From Symbiopectobacterium purcellii_A (GTDB taxonomy: Bacteria; Pseudomonadota; Gammaproteobacteria; Enterobacterales; Enterobacteriaceae): a stretch of 64,000 nucleotides of DNA. The position numbers and the translations under genes were made by a program. The notes under the pieces were generated by a model that ran no database searches, had not been told where the DNA came from, and was given only the letters and a program-made list of their open reading frames with translations. This document shows, in pieces, positions 8,896 to 18,069 of the stretch; positions within the stretch are counted from its first letter, which is position 1; each line of letters opens with the position of its first letter. The stretch is from positions 1,798,001-1,862,000 of the forward strand of contig NZ_CP189882.1 of the NCBI RefSeq assembly GCF_052050035.1, given 5' to 3'.

Positions 8896-8922
8896 ACCAC
8901 CCCATTGACGCAAGGATAACCC

Positions 8923-9120
8923 ATGCGCTATAGTCACGCTGCATCTGCAAATTCAGGTGCCGGGTGTAGCAACTCGACGATACAACCGCGACAGAATGAC
9001 ACGCCGCGAGCGTGTTTTTTTATGTCGCACATTTAGGCGCATCAGATCAATGGTGGGCTGGATGGGGCAACCGAAAGGTTGGCCGGTTGGTTGTATCCGG
9101 TATTGCTACCCCCGTTCAGT
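8923..9120 (+). pseudogene. Ash-family phage peptide, frameshifted
   Basis: The stretch PRACFFMS... followed, in another frame, by MVGWMGQPKGWPVG is the signature of Ash/Icd-like prophage proteins. Here a seven-T run and an in-frame stop break the reading frame. The inverted copy at 36624-36890 has six T and stays open. The gene lies just before an antirepressor, as usual for ash genes. Confidence 0.5.
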
Positions 9121-9184
9121 TCACCACCAGTAGGCGTAGCAACTTCGGTGGTGGATAGTTTAAATACAACCATCGGAGGCTACT

Positions 9185-9958
9185 ATGGCTCTTCCAGCAT
9201 TAGCGGAAAATCGTCACACTGAAGAACCTCGCGTATTTATCAACAATGGTAAAGCCCTGACCACATCCAAAGACGTCGCTGAATACTTTGGCAAGCGCCA
9301 TGAACGTGTTCTGGATAAAATTCGTAACTTAGATTGTTCGTCAAAATTCACTGAACACAATTTTGTGCCGAGTGAATATACCGACAGCACAGGCCGCAAA
9401 CTCCCAATGTATACCATGACAAAAGACGGCTTCGTCTTCCTCGTCATGGGCTTCACGGGCAAAAAGGCAGCAGCGTTCAAGGAAGCTTACATCGCGGAGT
9501 TTAACCGCATGGAGGCTGAGCTTTATGCGATACCGAAATACAAACCCCAAACCGCCGAACTGTTCAACGATGATGATACCCGTTGCCTGACCCATCTGGT
9601 CTGGAGCATGGCTAACGGCTTTCATTTTGACCGGGCATGGACACAGGCCATCTGGTATGCCCTGCGCCGTGTAACCGGCGTCCCCTCCCCTCAGCACTTC
9701 GAAATCCGGCAACTCCCACTGCTGGCCGAAGAGTGCCGCCGTATCTACAGCATTACCAACACGCTCAAGGGTGCCATCTTCGACGCTGAGAAGCAGACGA
9801 TACGCCGCGTTCTGCGTCACCGTGAAGATGAAGCTATCGTACTGGGCGAAATGCAACAGATGCTTGAAGAGAGCACGCAGCAGCATTACGGCGTCATGAC
9901 CCACGCGCTCGAAAAATGGCAACAGGCGAACGTTAACCAGTTCCTGCAACGCCACTAA
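9185..9958 (+). CDS. Rha-family phage regulatory protein (257 aa)
   Basis: Residues about 15-115 are a Rha (pRha) domain: INNGKALTTSKDVAEYFGKR, then HERVLDKIRNL, then YTMTKDGFVFLVMGFTGKKA and AAFKEAYIAEFNRME. Rha proteins are prophage regulators that interfere with growth when overproduced and modulate lysogeny. The C-terminal about 130 residues (LFNDDDTRCLTHLVWSMANG onward) form a separate helical domain. Good ribosome site (ATCGGAGG) ahead of the ATG. The second module has a Rha gene at the same place with a different C-terminus (36134-36655), so the position is a cassette site. Confidence 0.8.
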   Translation: MALPALAENRHTEEPRVFINNGKALTTSKDVAEYFGKRHERVLDKIRNLDCSSKFTEHNFVPSEYTDSTGRKLPMYTMTKDGFVFLVMGFTGKKAAAFKEAYIAEFNRMEAELYAIPKYKPQTAELFNDDDTRCLTHLVWSMANGFHFDRAWTQAIWYALRRVTGVPSPQHFEIRQLPLLAEECRRIYSITNTLKGAIFDAEKQTIRRVLRHREDEAIVLGEMQQMLEESTQQHYGVMTHALEKWQQANVNQFLQRH

Positions 9959-10025
9959 TCCAGTAATCCCGCCCCGTTATCGTGCCGGGGTTCCATTAAT
10001 CACATTAACTTGTGAGGACCTTACT

Positions 10026-10793
10026 ATGTCTAAAGAACATGAACTGATCACTATCGAAACTAATAGCATCAATGGCGAAACCATCAAGACGGTGAATGCC
10101 CGTGACCTGCATGAGTTCCTGAAGGTCGGCAAAGACTTCTCCAACTGGATTAAAGACCGCATCAAGCAGTACGAATTTGTCGAAAATCAGGACTACGTAA
10201 TTGTTGATAATTTGAGCTCGCCAAAATCGGCGAGTGCAAAATCTCGCCAACGCCCAATGAAAGATTACTACATCAGCATCGACATGGCGAAAGAGCTTTC
10301 GATGGTTGAGCGCAACGAGAAAGGCAAGGAGGCACGTCAGTACTTTATCCAGTGTGAGAAGCGCATCAAGTCCCTGCCTGCCGATCCCGTTCAGATGCTC
10401 AATGACCCAGCGGCCATGCGTGGCATCCTGCTTACCTACACCGAAAAGGTTATCGCCCTCGAAAGCAAAGTTGAGGAGATGGCCCCAGACGTGAAAGCCC
10501 TGCACCGCATCGCCAAATCTGACGGCGGCATGTGCATCACCAACGCCGCCAAGGAGTTACAGGTACGCCCCAAAGATCTGTTCGCTTTCCTCCGTGAGCG
10601 TGGCTGGATTTATCGCCGTATCGGCATCAAGAACTGGATAGCCTACCAGAGCAAAATCCAGTCAGGCTACCTCGAGCATAAAATATCACTTATCCCCTGT
10701 GACGACGGCACCGACAAAATTCGCGAGCAGGTGCTGGTGACACCGAAGGGACTGGCGAAGCTGTCTCAAGCGTTCTGCCTCGAACCGGCGTAA
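10026..10793 (+). CDS. AntA/KilAC phage antirepressor (255 aa)
   Basis: The N-terminal AntA domain (VNARDLHEFLKVGKDFSNWI, DRIKQYEFVENQDYV, YYISIDMAKELSMVERNEKG, KEARQYFIQCEKR) is followed by a C-terminal KilAC DNA-binding domain (APDVKALHRIAKSDGGMCIT, NAAKELQVRPKDLFAFLRER). Antirepressors of this class inactivate phage repressors and induce lytic growth. The ribosome site GTGAGGA precedes the ATG. The copy at 34994-35746 is identical except for residues about 50-80 of the AntA domain, which have been exchanged for a different allele. Confidence 0.88.
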   Translation: MSKEHELITIETNSINGETIKTVNARDLHEFLKVGKDFSNWIKDRIKQYEFVENQDYVIVDNLSSPKSASAKSRQRPMKDYYISIDMAKELSMVERNEKGKEARQYFIQCEKRIKSLPADPVQMLNDPAAMRGILLTYTEKVIALESKVEEMAPDVKALHRIAKSDGGMCITNAAKELQVRPKDLFAFLRERGWIYRRIGIKNWIAYQSKIQSGYLEHKISLIPCDDGTDKIREQVLVTPKGLAKLSQAFCLEPA

Positions 10794-10796
10794 TTA

Positions 10797-10888
10797 TAGC
10801 CAAGCGACATTATTTTGATAACAGCCAGCTATGCTTCTTTGCCGCATATCAGGGCATAGGATGTAATCATTTTTAAGTCGGTTGGCTA
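10797..10888 (+). mobile_element. 92-bp MITE (IS630-type ends)
   Basis: TA-flanked (10795-10796, 10889-10890), just after the antirepressor stop. The inverted module has the same insertion at the same base (34899-34990). Confidence 0.93.
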
Positions 10889-10965
10889 TAAATGTCCTTT
10901 CACCGCCCCGGTAATACACCGGGGTTACATTTTCTTCATCGTTTTTACTGACGAGGACTTTACGC

Positions 10966-11073
10966 ATGCAAAATTTAACCATTGCACAAACATTAACCAT
11001 GTCCAGCCGCGAGATTGCGGAGCTGACAGAAAAGCGCCATCCAGATGTAAGAGGGGCCACAAATGAAACCTAA
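10966..11073 (+). CDS. 35-aa Rha/KilA-like N-terminal micro-ORF
   Basis: Reads MQNLTIAQTLTMSSREIAEL and then TEKRHPDV, a typical opening of Rha-family regulators, but stops after 35 codons. It overlaps the start of the next ORF. It is preserved identically in the inverted copy (34714-34821). Either a truncated regulator or a leader peptide. Confidence 0.4.
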   Translation: MQNLTIAQTLTMSSREIAELTEKRHPDVRGATNET

Positions 11074-11272
11074 AATACCTAACAGGATAAGAGAGCGGGA
11101 GAAGTTATTTAAGCGCTTATACCGTGAAGGACTTATCCATGCAAGACGCATACGACGAACCGGTTATTTATCAATACGGCTCTCCCTCTACTGGCGCATG
11201 TTATCCAAAGATAATGGCCTGAGTTGGAAGACCATGAGCCATGCAAAATACGACACCCAAATAACACAATAA
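11063..11272 (+). CDS. 69-aa basic phage protein
   Basis: Starts MKPKIPNRIREREKLFKRLY, strongly basic (many Arg and Lys), with an aromatic middle (LSIRLSLYWRMLSKDNGLSW). Present identically in both modules. No domain recognised; possibly a small nucleic-acid-binding early protein. Confidence 0.5.
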   Translation: MKPKIPNRIREREKLFKRLYREGLIHARRIRRTGYLSIRLSLYWRMLSKDNGLSWKTMSHAKYDTQITQ

Positions 11273-11286
11273 AAACAGGAACTCCC

Positions 11287-11448
11287 ATGAATTATGCATT
11301 CGCGGGTCATGCTGCCCTCATGGGGAGCTATCACCCGGAAGAAACCCAATTGGATAAAATTGTAAAATGGCTGAGAAACGGATACCGAAAGCTTATCGAT
11401 ATCCTTGAACAGCAAGGCAAGCCTCTACGACCTGCATCAGTACGTTAA
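11287..11448 (+). CDS. 53-aa phage protein upstream of xis
   Basis: Starts MNYAFAGHAALMGSYHPEET after a modest ribosome site (ACAGGAACTCCC). Contains a helical segment LDKIVKWLRNGYRKLIDILE. Identical in the inverted module. No family recognised. An overlapping open stretch to about 11548 ends PHLLAVMTNGAAA, resembling the tail of the fragment at 8684. Confidence 0.45.
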   Translation: MNYAFAGHAALMGSYHPEETQLDKIVKWLRNGYRKLIDILEQQGKPLRPASVR

Positions 11449-11563
11449 CCAAGGCTGTTACAGCCTGAAATCACCTGCATCACCGCATTTCTTAGATTGG
11501 TCATTCCCCCACCTGCTCGCCGTCATGACGAACGGCGCAGCGGCTTAATTTTAGCAGAGGTCA

Positions 11564-11806
11564 ATGATGGCATACATCACCTTATCCGAGTGGAATCGGC
11601 GGCAACCCCGTCCGCGTTGTATGGAAACCGTCAGGCGATTGGTCAGGAGCGGAATGATTTTTCCCGCACCGATACGAGATGGGCGCGAGTATCTGTTTGA
11701 CGAAAATGCCTGCAAGCTCACCCAGAATAAAAACCTTAGCTCATCAAGTTACCTTCATCCCACCCTGTTATCGAGGATAAGACATGGCACGCCGGAGAAG
11801 CCATAA
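11564..11806 (+). CDS. xis: excisionase (Xis)
   Basis: 80 aa, lambda Xis type: YITLSEWNRRQPRPRCMETV then RRLVRSGMIFPAPIRDGREY. Compare the lambda pattern LTLQEWNARQRRPRSLETVRRW...IFPPPVKDGREYLF. Xis binds beside att and directs Int towards excision. It overlaps the integrase start by about 22 bp, the classical xis-int overlap. The first two codons are both ATG. An identical copy lies at 33981-34223. Confidence 0.88.
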   Translation: MMAYITLSEWNRRQPRPRCMETVRRLVRSGMIFPAPIRDGREYLFDENACKLTQNKNLSSSSYLHPTLLSRIRHGTPEKP

Positions 11807-12105
11807 GAACCGCGACTTGCCGCCAAACCTGCAACCGCGCAATGGCGGCTATTTTTGCTACCGTGACCCGCGCACCGGGAAAGAATACGGCCTGGGCCGC
11901 CATCGTCAGATAGCCATTACACAAGCCATCGCCGCCAATATGGCAATTTATGGCTCATCAAAACCCTCACCGCTCGTTGACCGCATCAACGGCACACAGG
12001 TGACTACAGTGAGTGAATGGACTGAGCGTTATATGACGGTACTCGAGGGACGGAAACTCAAACCGAAAACGATGAGCGAGTACAATAAATACCTGAAAGC
12101 CGTTA

Positions 12106-12985
12106 TAGCCAAGCGACTTAATTTTGATTACACCATATGGACTGAGAACAAACTCTCTGTATCGCAACCCATCTCTCTTTTTTTGCTTTTTGCTTGTGCC
12201 CATTTATGCTCAATTGGGTTAAGATCTGGCGAATATGTAGGCAAATACTCCACCATATACCCTGCATCGATGATGACTTGTTGAATATTATGTTTTTTGT
12301 GAAAAGTGGCATTGTCCATCATGATTACACTGTTTTTAGGGAGTACTGGGATAAGGACTTGTGTGACCCAGGCATAGAAAACATCGCTGTTAATATTGAT
12401 ATCAAATAATCCGATAGCAAACAGCGTTGTGCCTAATAAAGCGCCGATAACATTTGTTCTTCCCCTAGCTCCCCAGTTCTTCAGGCCAAAACACCGTTGA
12501 CCTTTTGGGGAATAGCCGTGAGTCCGTGGGGCATCGTGTGAAAAACCACTTTCATCAATAAAAACAATAGGCTTACCTTCTTTTTCATACTGTTGTTTTT
12601 TTTGTTGAAATCCCTGCCGGGCGTTTTCGTCGGCTTTCGGATGACGTAGAGTTTTTTTTATAGGTCAATCCCAGCTTTTTAAGCGCTTGCCAAATGGCCT
12701 TCTGACAAACGCCAAAACGCTCTGCACGTTCTTTTTGGTAAGCATCTGGATATTGTTCAACATCTTTTATCAACTCGGATTTATCGATCTTTCGCTGACG
12801 CGTGGTCGATGCTTTTGACTCTATTTGATTAATCCAACGCGATACAGAGGCAGGGCCAATCCGAAATTGCTTCGCTGTTTCTCGGATACTCAACCCTTCG
12901 TTTTTCCGTGTAGATATCACTTTACGTCTAAAATCAATTGAATAGCTCATTTAAATAATGTAATCAAAATTAAGTCGTTTAGCTA
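12106..12985 (-). mobile_element. IS630-family element, copy B (880 bp)
   Basis: Complete, inverted relative to copy A, flanked by TA (12104-12105 and 12986-12987) inside int. Absent from the otherwise identical int at 32936, so it arrived after the module was duplicated. Confidence 0.95.
12128..12950 (-). CDS. IS630-family transposase, copy B
   Basis: Same two-frame structure as the copy at 453-1275, with the eight-base homopolymer at the frame change. It differs by one residue in the first frame (AYQKERAERF instead of AYKKERAERF). Confidence 0.88.
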
Positions 12986-13775
12986 TAACGCCCATTTAGG
13001 CGAATTTGCTCTTCAGAAAGTAGAAACCAAAGACATTGCCTCGTTCCTTAATCAGTGGGTAAAAGCAGGGAAAGTGACAATGGCGAACTGCATAAGAGCG
13101 TTGTTACGTGACCTGTTTCGTGAAGCGATTGCGGAGGGGTTACTCAAAAGCAATCCAGCCGAAGCTACGCGCAACCAGCGTGTAGAAATTCAACGTGAGC
13201 GCATAACGCTGGATGAGTGGAGGCTTATACGCAAGGCAGCGGATACATTACCCGCCTGGGTTGGGCCCTGCCTTGACCTTGCTTTAGTCACCGGTCAACG
13301 TTTAGGGGATATACAGGCACTACGCTGGGAGGATATCAAAGACGGACGTCTTTACATTAAGCAGGCGAAAACAGGCACGATGCTTGCGTTCTCCGAGGCA
13401 ACCCGCATCGACTGCCTCAATTTATGCCTTGCTGATGTATTGAACCAGTTTAGGGGATTAAACAACGGGGTAGCACATATCGTCGCAGACGCCAAATACA
13501 AGCAATTTGCCGCAAAAACGATATCTGCCGCTTTTTTGAAGGCGCGTCGTATATCAGGATTAATATGGGAACGTAACCCTCCCTCATTTCATGAAATCAG
13601 AAGCCTGGCTGCAAGACTCTACACCGATGAGAAAGGGGAAGAATATGCACAAAAATTGTTAGGTCACAAAAGCTCTACCATGACAGATAGGTACCGCGAT
13701 GTCCGGGGGGCTGAATGGAAGCAGATTGAATAATTTCGATCGAATTTCGAGTAATTTCGATCTATACCCTATAAC

Positions 13776-13818
13776 TTATTGAATAATAATCTGGGTATTT
13801 TTATGGCGCTATGGCATG
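13776..13818 (+). other. phage attachment site core, copy 1
   Basis: From the int stop to GGCATGC at about 13818 the sequence matches the reverse complement of 32850-32935 with one mismatch, then stops matching abruptly. The shared core is within TATTTTTATGGCGCTATGGC. Here the far side is phage-type DNA leading to Rpn and tail-fibre genes, so this looks like a phage-phage (attP-like) junction. The next about 230 bp to the Rpn gene hold no clear gene. Confidence 0.65.
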
Positions 13819-14048
13819 CACAGCAGAGCAAAAGAACATAAAAACTATTAATATCAATGCATTGACTGAATTTATCGTTCAAAAAATAGGCAACAAAACA
13901 CAACAAAGCACGACAATACACAACATTTTTATCAATACGTTACCGTCCATTTCGACTTGCCAACTACGCCAGAATCGCCCAGATTTGACAGACTTGAAGG
14001 AGGGGATTTCGATGGCGTAGCCTAACCTGAGCAAGGTATACTGCGCCA

Positions 14049-15005
14049 ATGACAACATCCTCACTCTCACAACACGATTCGCTGTTCAAAAAGTTTCTCG
14101 GCGATATCGCTGTGGCACGAGACTTTTTGGAAATCCATCTGCCGCCCCACCTGCGTGAACGCTGCGACTTCAGTACGTTGGCAATGGAGTCGGGCAGCTT
14201 TATCGAAGACGACCTGCGCACCCAGTGTTCGGATATGCCCTATTCCGTGCAGACGAATGCGGGGAAAGGCTACATTTATACACTCATCGAGCACCAGAGC
14301 AGGCCAGAAAAGCTCATGGCATTCAGGCTGCTACGGTACAGTGTGGCAGCCATGCAGCGGCACCTTGAGCAAGGTAACGAGACCTTACCCGTGGTCATCC
14401 CGCTCATGTTCTACCACGGCACCACGTCGCCCTACCCCTACAGCACCCAATGGCTCGATTGCTTTGCTGACCCTGAACTGGCAGAATCAGTCTATACGCA
14501 GGCATTCCCGCTCGTTGATATCACCGCTGTGCCGGATGATGAAATCCTGACGCATAGGCGGGTGGCGTTGCTAGAGTTAGTACAGAAGCACATCAAAACG
14601 CGCGATATGCTGGAACTGGCAGCCGATATCGCCCGCCTACTCAATCTATGGGCGATACCTAAAGAGCAGTTTCGTAGCCTGATGTACTATATTGTAGGTC
14701 GAGGTGAAACCTCAGACACCAGACAGTTTTTGCACACCATCGCGGTACAGACACAAGATTATCAGGAGGATGTCATGACGATTGCAGAACAGCTACGGCA
14801 GGAAGGGCGCCAAGAAGGCATCCACCTCGGTCGCCAAGAAGGTCGCCAAGAAGGTCGCCAAGAAGGTCGCCAAGAAGGCGAGCATAGCGCCTCGCTCAAA
14901 ATTGCAAGGCAACTTCTTGCTGATGGTGTAGGAAAATCAGCCATCAAGCGCTATACCGGCCTGTCCGATGATGAACTGGCTTCCCTGTTCAACCACGGGC
15001 ATTAA
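14049..15005 (+). CDS. Rpn-family recombination-promoting nuclease / YhgA-like
   Basis: 318-aa member of the Rpn (PDDEXK_2, transposase_31) family: DSLFKKFLGDIAVARDFLEI at the start, and the nuclease core YIYTLIEHQSRPEKLMAFRL with the conserved E-x-Q, then PLMFYHG. E. coli relatives (RpnA-E) are RecA-independent recombination-promoting DNA endonucleases. The C-terminal hinge carries four perfect RQEG units encoded by 12-bp tandem repeats, preceded by two degenerate ones. The final segment SAIKRYTGLSDDELASLF is the usual C-terminal motif. The gene lies between the att site and the tail-fibre genes, a moron position. Confidence 0.85.
   Translation: MTTSSLSQHDSLFKKFLGDIAVARDFLEIHLPPHLRERCDFSTLAMESGSFIEDDLRTQCSDMPYSVQTNAGKGYIYTLIEHQSRPEKLMAFRLLRYSVAAMQRHLEQGNETLPVVIPLMFYHGTTSPYPYSTQWLDCFADPELAESVYTQAFPLVDITAVPDDEILTHRRVALLELVQKHIKTRDMLELAADIARLLNLWAIPKEQFRSLMYYIVGRGETSDTRQFLHTIAVQTQDYQEDVMTIAEQLRQEGRQEGIHLGRQEGRQEGRQEGRQEGEHSASLKIARQLLADGVGKSAIKRYTGLSDDELASLFNHGH
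14832..14879 (+). repeat. 12-bp tandem repeat x4 (RQEG codons)
   Basis: Four near-perfect units of CGCCAAGAAGGT inside the Rpn gene. A multiple of three keeps the frame, so copy-number change would alter linker length without killing the protein. Confidence 0.9.
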
Positions 15006-15648
15006 TCCCCGCCTTTTCCGCGTCCGGCGGCTCAGGCCAGTTTATAGCCGCCGCTTTGCTTATATCCAGCCGATTAAGCAGCACGCGGTATTTCTTCCAC
15101 GCAACAAGTTGCGCCCTTTCTGTCTCCGTGGCCATATCGAGGTCTACCGCATCCTGAAGTGGCTGAATACGCGTATTCGCCACGGTAAGACGTGAGGTTA
15201 ACGCCTGTTGTGCCTCCTGCTGCGCAGCTCGTGATTCAGCCGCTTGCTGGGCTTGCGTGTCTGTCACCCATTTTTTCCCGTTCCACACATCAAATTCGGT
15301 TTGTGGTTTCAGTAACGTGAGGTTATCCGGCAGTTCGCCGAATTGGGTGACAATCTGTTCCTGCCGTGTTTCGGTACTGTAAACTGTCTGGCCGTGATTA
15401 TCCTCCACGTGCTCCCATGACTTGCCATCTGCCGCGCGACATAGCGCTTGCCCAACAGGCGGTAACTCTGGCTTATCGGGGTAACTGTGGGCTGGAAGGC
15501 CTACATCGAACATGAGGTATTCCATGCTGGCGCTTTGGTATTCGCGCGTGACCGGGTGCGCTTGATAAACAGTGATCCAACCCGCCTTTTTGCTGAGGCC
15601 GTTTGCGCCTAATTCGGCATTTTCAATATCAGTTGAATAGGTGCTCAT
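14989..15648 (-). CDS. tail fibre assembly protein
   Basis: 219 aa, tail-fibre assembly (Caudo_TAP) type: PVGQALCRAADGKSWEHVED, the signature LKPQTEFDVWNGKKWV, then a helical Ala/Gln-rich segment and LVAWKKYRVLLNRLDISKAA close to WPEPPDA. These are cytoplasmic chaperones that help fold and trimerise phage side-tail fibres. It directly follows the tail-fibre gene on the minus strand. Its 3' end overlaps the convergent Rpn gene by 17 bp. The frame is intact although its client fibre gene is destroyed. Confidence 0.85.
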   Translation of the reverse strand: MSTYSTDIENAELGANGLSKKAGWITVYQAHPVTREYQSASMEYLMFDVGLPAHSYPDKPELPPVGQALCRAADGKSWEHVEDNHGQTVYSTETRQEQIVTQFGELPDNLTLLKPQTEFDVWNGKKWVTDTQAQQAAESRAAQQEAQQALTSRLTVANTRIQPLQDAVDLDMATETERAQLVAWKKYRVLLNRLDISKAAAINWPEPPDAEKAGINARG

Positions 15649-16121
15649 TATGCTGCTCTCACTATGTAGTTAAAGGCGATGTTGCGTGGGCGGGTTTCGG
15701 TAGCGGTTCGCGTTTGGCGTGATGAATCAAAAACAGCACGGGCACCCGTATTCGTGCGACTTGATGTCGCGTCGTAATTCACCGGTGCTGAACTATCGAT
15801 GTATAAAGCACCTGTCGGGGGATAATTGACGCCAGGGTCAGCCGTTTGGTCATCAAGCGTCCATCATCCCACCCACGAATAAACTCACCGCGCAGGTCAG
15901 GTAAATGACCGGATGGGTAGAGCTCCGCGAGAATGGGGTAAGCCGTTTTGTTAAATGCCTGTCCGTTGCATTTCAGCCAACCAGCTGGCGCAACGGCGCC
16001 GGGGTAAGGCAGTGGAATGCCTGCAATCTCACGGATGGACAATGCGCATATTGAGTCTGGTGTTAATGCAGGGCTTTCAGGCGTCTTCCATAAGCCGTTT
16101 GCGTCGGCTACAGCGTTATTC

Positions 16122-16311
16122 CGGCTTTGTTGAATAATTTAACCGTTTGATTTACATCTTCTTTAGTTAGAATGCATTTACAGAGAATGTATTTTGTTAG
16201 AACGACAAATCAAATAGTTAGCACAATAAAAAGCATTCCGAGAGGAAAAATTAGTCGTTGAAATTTTATAATGCTTATATAAATCAGTATCTTAAATTAT
16301 TCAACAAAGCC
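16122..16311 (+). mobile_element. MITE copy 6 (190 bp)
   Basis: IS903-ended MITE with one extra A near the left end. Perfect 9-bp duplication CGTTATTCC (16113-16121 and 16312-16320) in the tail-fibre gene. Confidence 0.93.
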
Positions 16312-16800
16312 CGTTATTCCCTGAAACAAGAACGGTTCCAGTGGCTGTGGTAGGAAAACTTATATAAGTTCGTCCTGTTGTCGATGATAATGACGGGTCA
16401 CGAAATATTCTTAAAACTCCGCCGTTATTGGTTATTCTAAACGTTCGCCCAATCGTTCCGGTTGCAACGTTTGAATCATCCAATATCACGTTACTATTAC
16501 TTGCCGTTATTATTGGCGATGTTGTAAACGTTTTTTGCCCGGATATTGTTTGCGTAGTATCAAGCGTTGCCGGGTTTGCGAGGTTTTTATCAGTCCACAA
16601 ATAGTGATCTCTTGTATTACTACCCGATGCATTGCCGCCTGATATTTTTACTCCGTCCTGATTACCATATCCAACTGACAGAACGCCCCATGTATCAACA
16701 GACCTAAATAAAAGGCTTGCGCCATAGGGCTGTGTATATTTTGTATTTAAAGTATTGCGAAAAACACGCGATCCATTATTTATATTTCTGGCCCATGATA

Positions 16801-16892
16801 TAGCCAACCGACTTAAAAATGATTACATCCTATGCCCTGATATGCGGCAAAGAAGCATAGCTGGCTGTTATCAAAATAATGTCGCTTGGCTA
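16801..16892 (-). mobile_element. 92-bp MITE (IS630-type ends)
   Basis: TA-flanked (16799-16800 and 16893-16894) insertion into the tail-fibre gene. Confidence 0.93.
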
Positions 16893-17111
16893 TATGAAAT
16901 CCGCCTCTGATTTTTCAAAATCCTCGCCCCGACCTCCCCAACCCCAAGCCCCATTTATCAATAGCGAGCCTGCTGTTGCGTCAAACGGTTCTGTTTGCTT
17001 AACCCCGGTTACCTTCTCATTGATATTTTGCAGCAAATACGACAGCGTGCCCGCGGTCATTATGTTGGCAACGAGATCATTGGCAGACCAGATGCGCGCA
17101 ACGCTACCTTC

Positions 17112-17300
17112 GGCTTTGTTGAATAATTTAACCGTTTGATTTACATCTTCTTTAGTTAGAATGCATTTACAGAGAATGTATTTTGTTAGAACGACAAATC
17201 AAATAGTTAGCACAATAAAAAGCATTCCGAGAGGAAAAATTAGTCGTTGAAATTTTATAATGCTTATATAAATCAGTATCTTAAATTATTCAACAAAGCC
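17112..17300 (+). mobile_element. 189-bp MITE, copy 7, recombinant junction
   Basis: Full-length, but left flank GCTACCTTC (tail fibre) and right flank GATTTGTGT (IS5-like transposase) do not match. This is what homologous recombination between two MITE copies would leave. Confidence 0.9.
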
Positions 17301-18069
17301 GATTTGTGTATTAGGATGCTGTTTATCTATACCTTGAAAACCGGTATCTGCCCAGATGGTTACCTCAGGAGGAATATGGCGAATTATATCGACTTTATCG
17401 AGTAAGCGTTTATCGTGACGGTGCCCATTTTTGCTCATGGGGATACATCCAATTTGCCTTGTTTCGTCAGTCATAATAAGCCCTTTTCGAGTGGTCTGTC
17501 TTTTCTTTCCCGAATACATTTTTTTTCGCCGACGCAGATTCTTAGGCTTTTGGACAGGTCGCTCTGTCCCATCAATAAAGACGTCTTTAACTCCAGGAAA
17601 GGCGCGAAAAAATTCCTCAGCAGAGCGAATTTGACGAGCGGGCAAAACACATTCTCGCCCCAAAGTCATCTCTAAAACCGGCAATAATATTTTTACCCAG
17701 CGACATACCCGTGTTCTATCTAAACCCAAAAGAAGTCCTTGCAAATCATAGGTCGGATAACATTTTAAATACAATAAAATAAAAAGCAGTTTATCTAATG
17801 GGGTTGGGATAAATCCTTTCTGCCCTGCACCCATCTGCCGCTCGTGATCTTTTCGATTCTTTTTCCGATAAATCAAATCACAAGCTGAAAATTCAGCGGC
17901 TAAATTTTTCAATTCTTCGACTGATAATCCAATGATTGCTTTACATAAACGATTATCTCGTAACAACCGCTCTTTGTTGATCATTTCAAACCTTTATTCT
18001 CTAAGTTAAACCTCTTTTTATTCTCAATAGCCTGACAAAAAATGCAAGTCTCTATTCAGCAACTAGTTT
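17301..18069 (-). pseudogene. IS5-family (DDE_Tnp_4) element, 3'-truncated
   Basis: Carries the first about 229 codons (17984 down to 17301) of the transposase whose complete form is at 28707-29606; it is cut at KQHPNTQI by the MITE. The intact left end AAACTAGTTGCTGAATAG lies at 18069. It is inserted in an IS911-like element at the trinucleotide AGT. Confidence 0.88.

Larger units (their letters stand above)
11784..13733 (+). pseudogene. int: lambda-type integrase disrupted by IS630
   Basis: The N-terminal part (MARRRSHKNRDLPPNLQPRN) up to residue about 107 is separated from the rest by the IS630 at 12106-12985, inserted at a TA (GCCGTTAACG). The second copy (32936-34003) shows the intact 355-aa protein. 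All catalytic residues lie after the insertion: TGQRLGD, SFHEIRS, LLGHKSS and the nucleophile tyrosine in DRYRD. A fragment starting at the internal ATG 13074 could still contain the catalytic domain but not the arm-binding domain. Confidence 0.92.
9975..13824 (+). repeat. prophage antirepressor-int-att module, copy 1 of an inverted pair
   Basis: From the leader of the AntA gene to the att core this segment is repeated nearly identically, in inverse orientation, at 32846-35790. Differences are a recombined segment inside the AntA domain and the IS630 at 12106-12985, present only here. The shared 92-bp MITE after the antirepressor gene predates the duplication. Confidence 0.85.
15650..17111 (-). 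pseudogene. tail fibre protein, multiply disrupted
   Basis: Read on the minus strand: VARIWSANDLVANIMTAGTL (from 17111), the IS630-type MITE at 16801, then ISWARNINNGSRVFRNTLNT, TTQTISGQKTFTTSPIITAS, the IS903-type MITE at 16122, then the collar-like IAGIPLPYPGAVAPAGWLKC and GHLPDLRGEFIRGWDDGR. A frameshift near 15860 follows before RNIAFNYIVRAA at the end. The collar and the Tyr-rich end are typical of enterophage side-tail fibres. At least two insertions, one frameshift and loss of the N-terminus make it dead. Confidence 0.85.

Noticed and set aside
14762..14947. Minus-strand frame encoding SWRP repeats
   Set aside because: Shadow of the 12-bp repeat in the Rpn gene.
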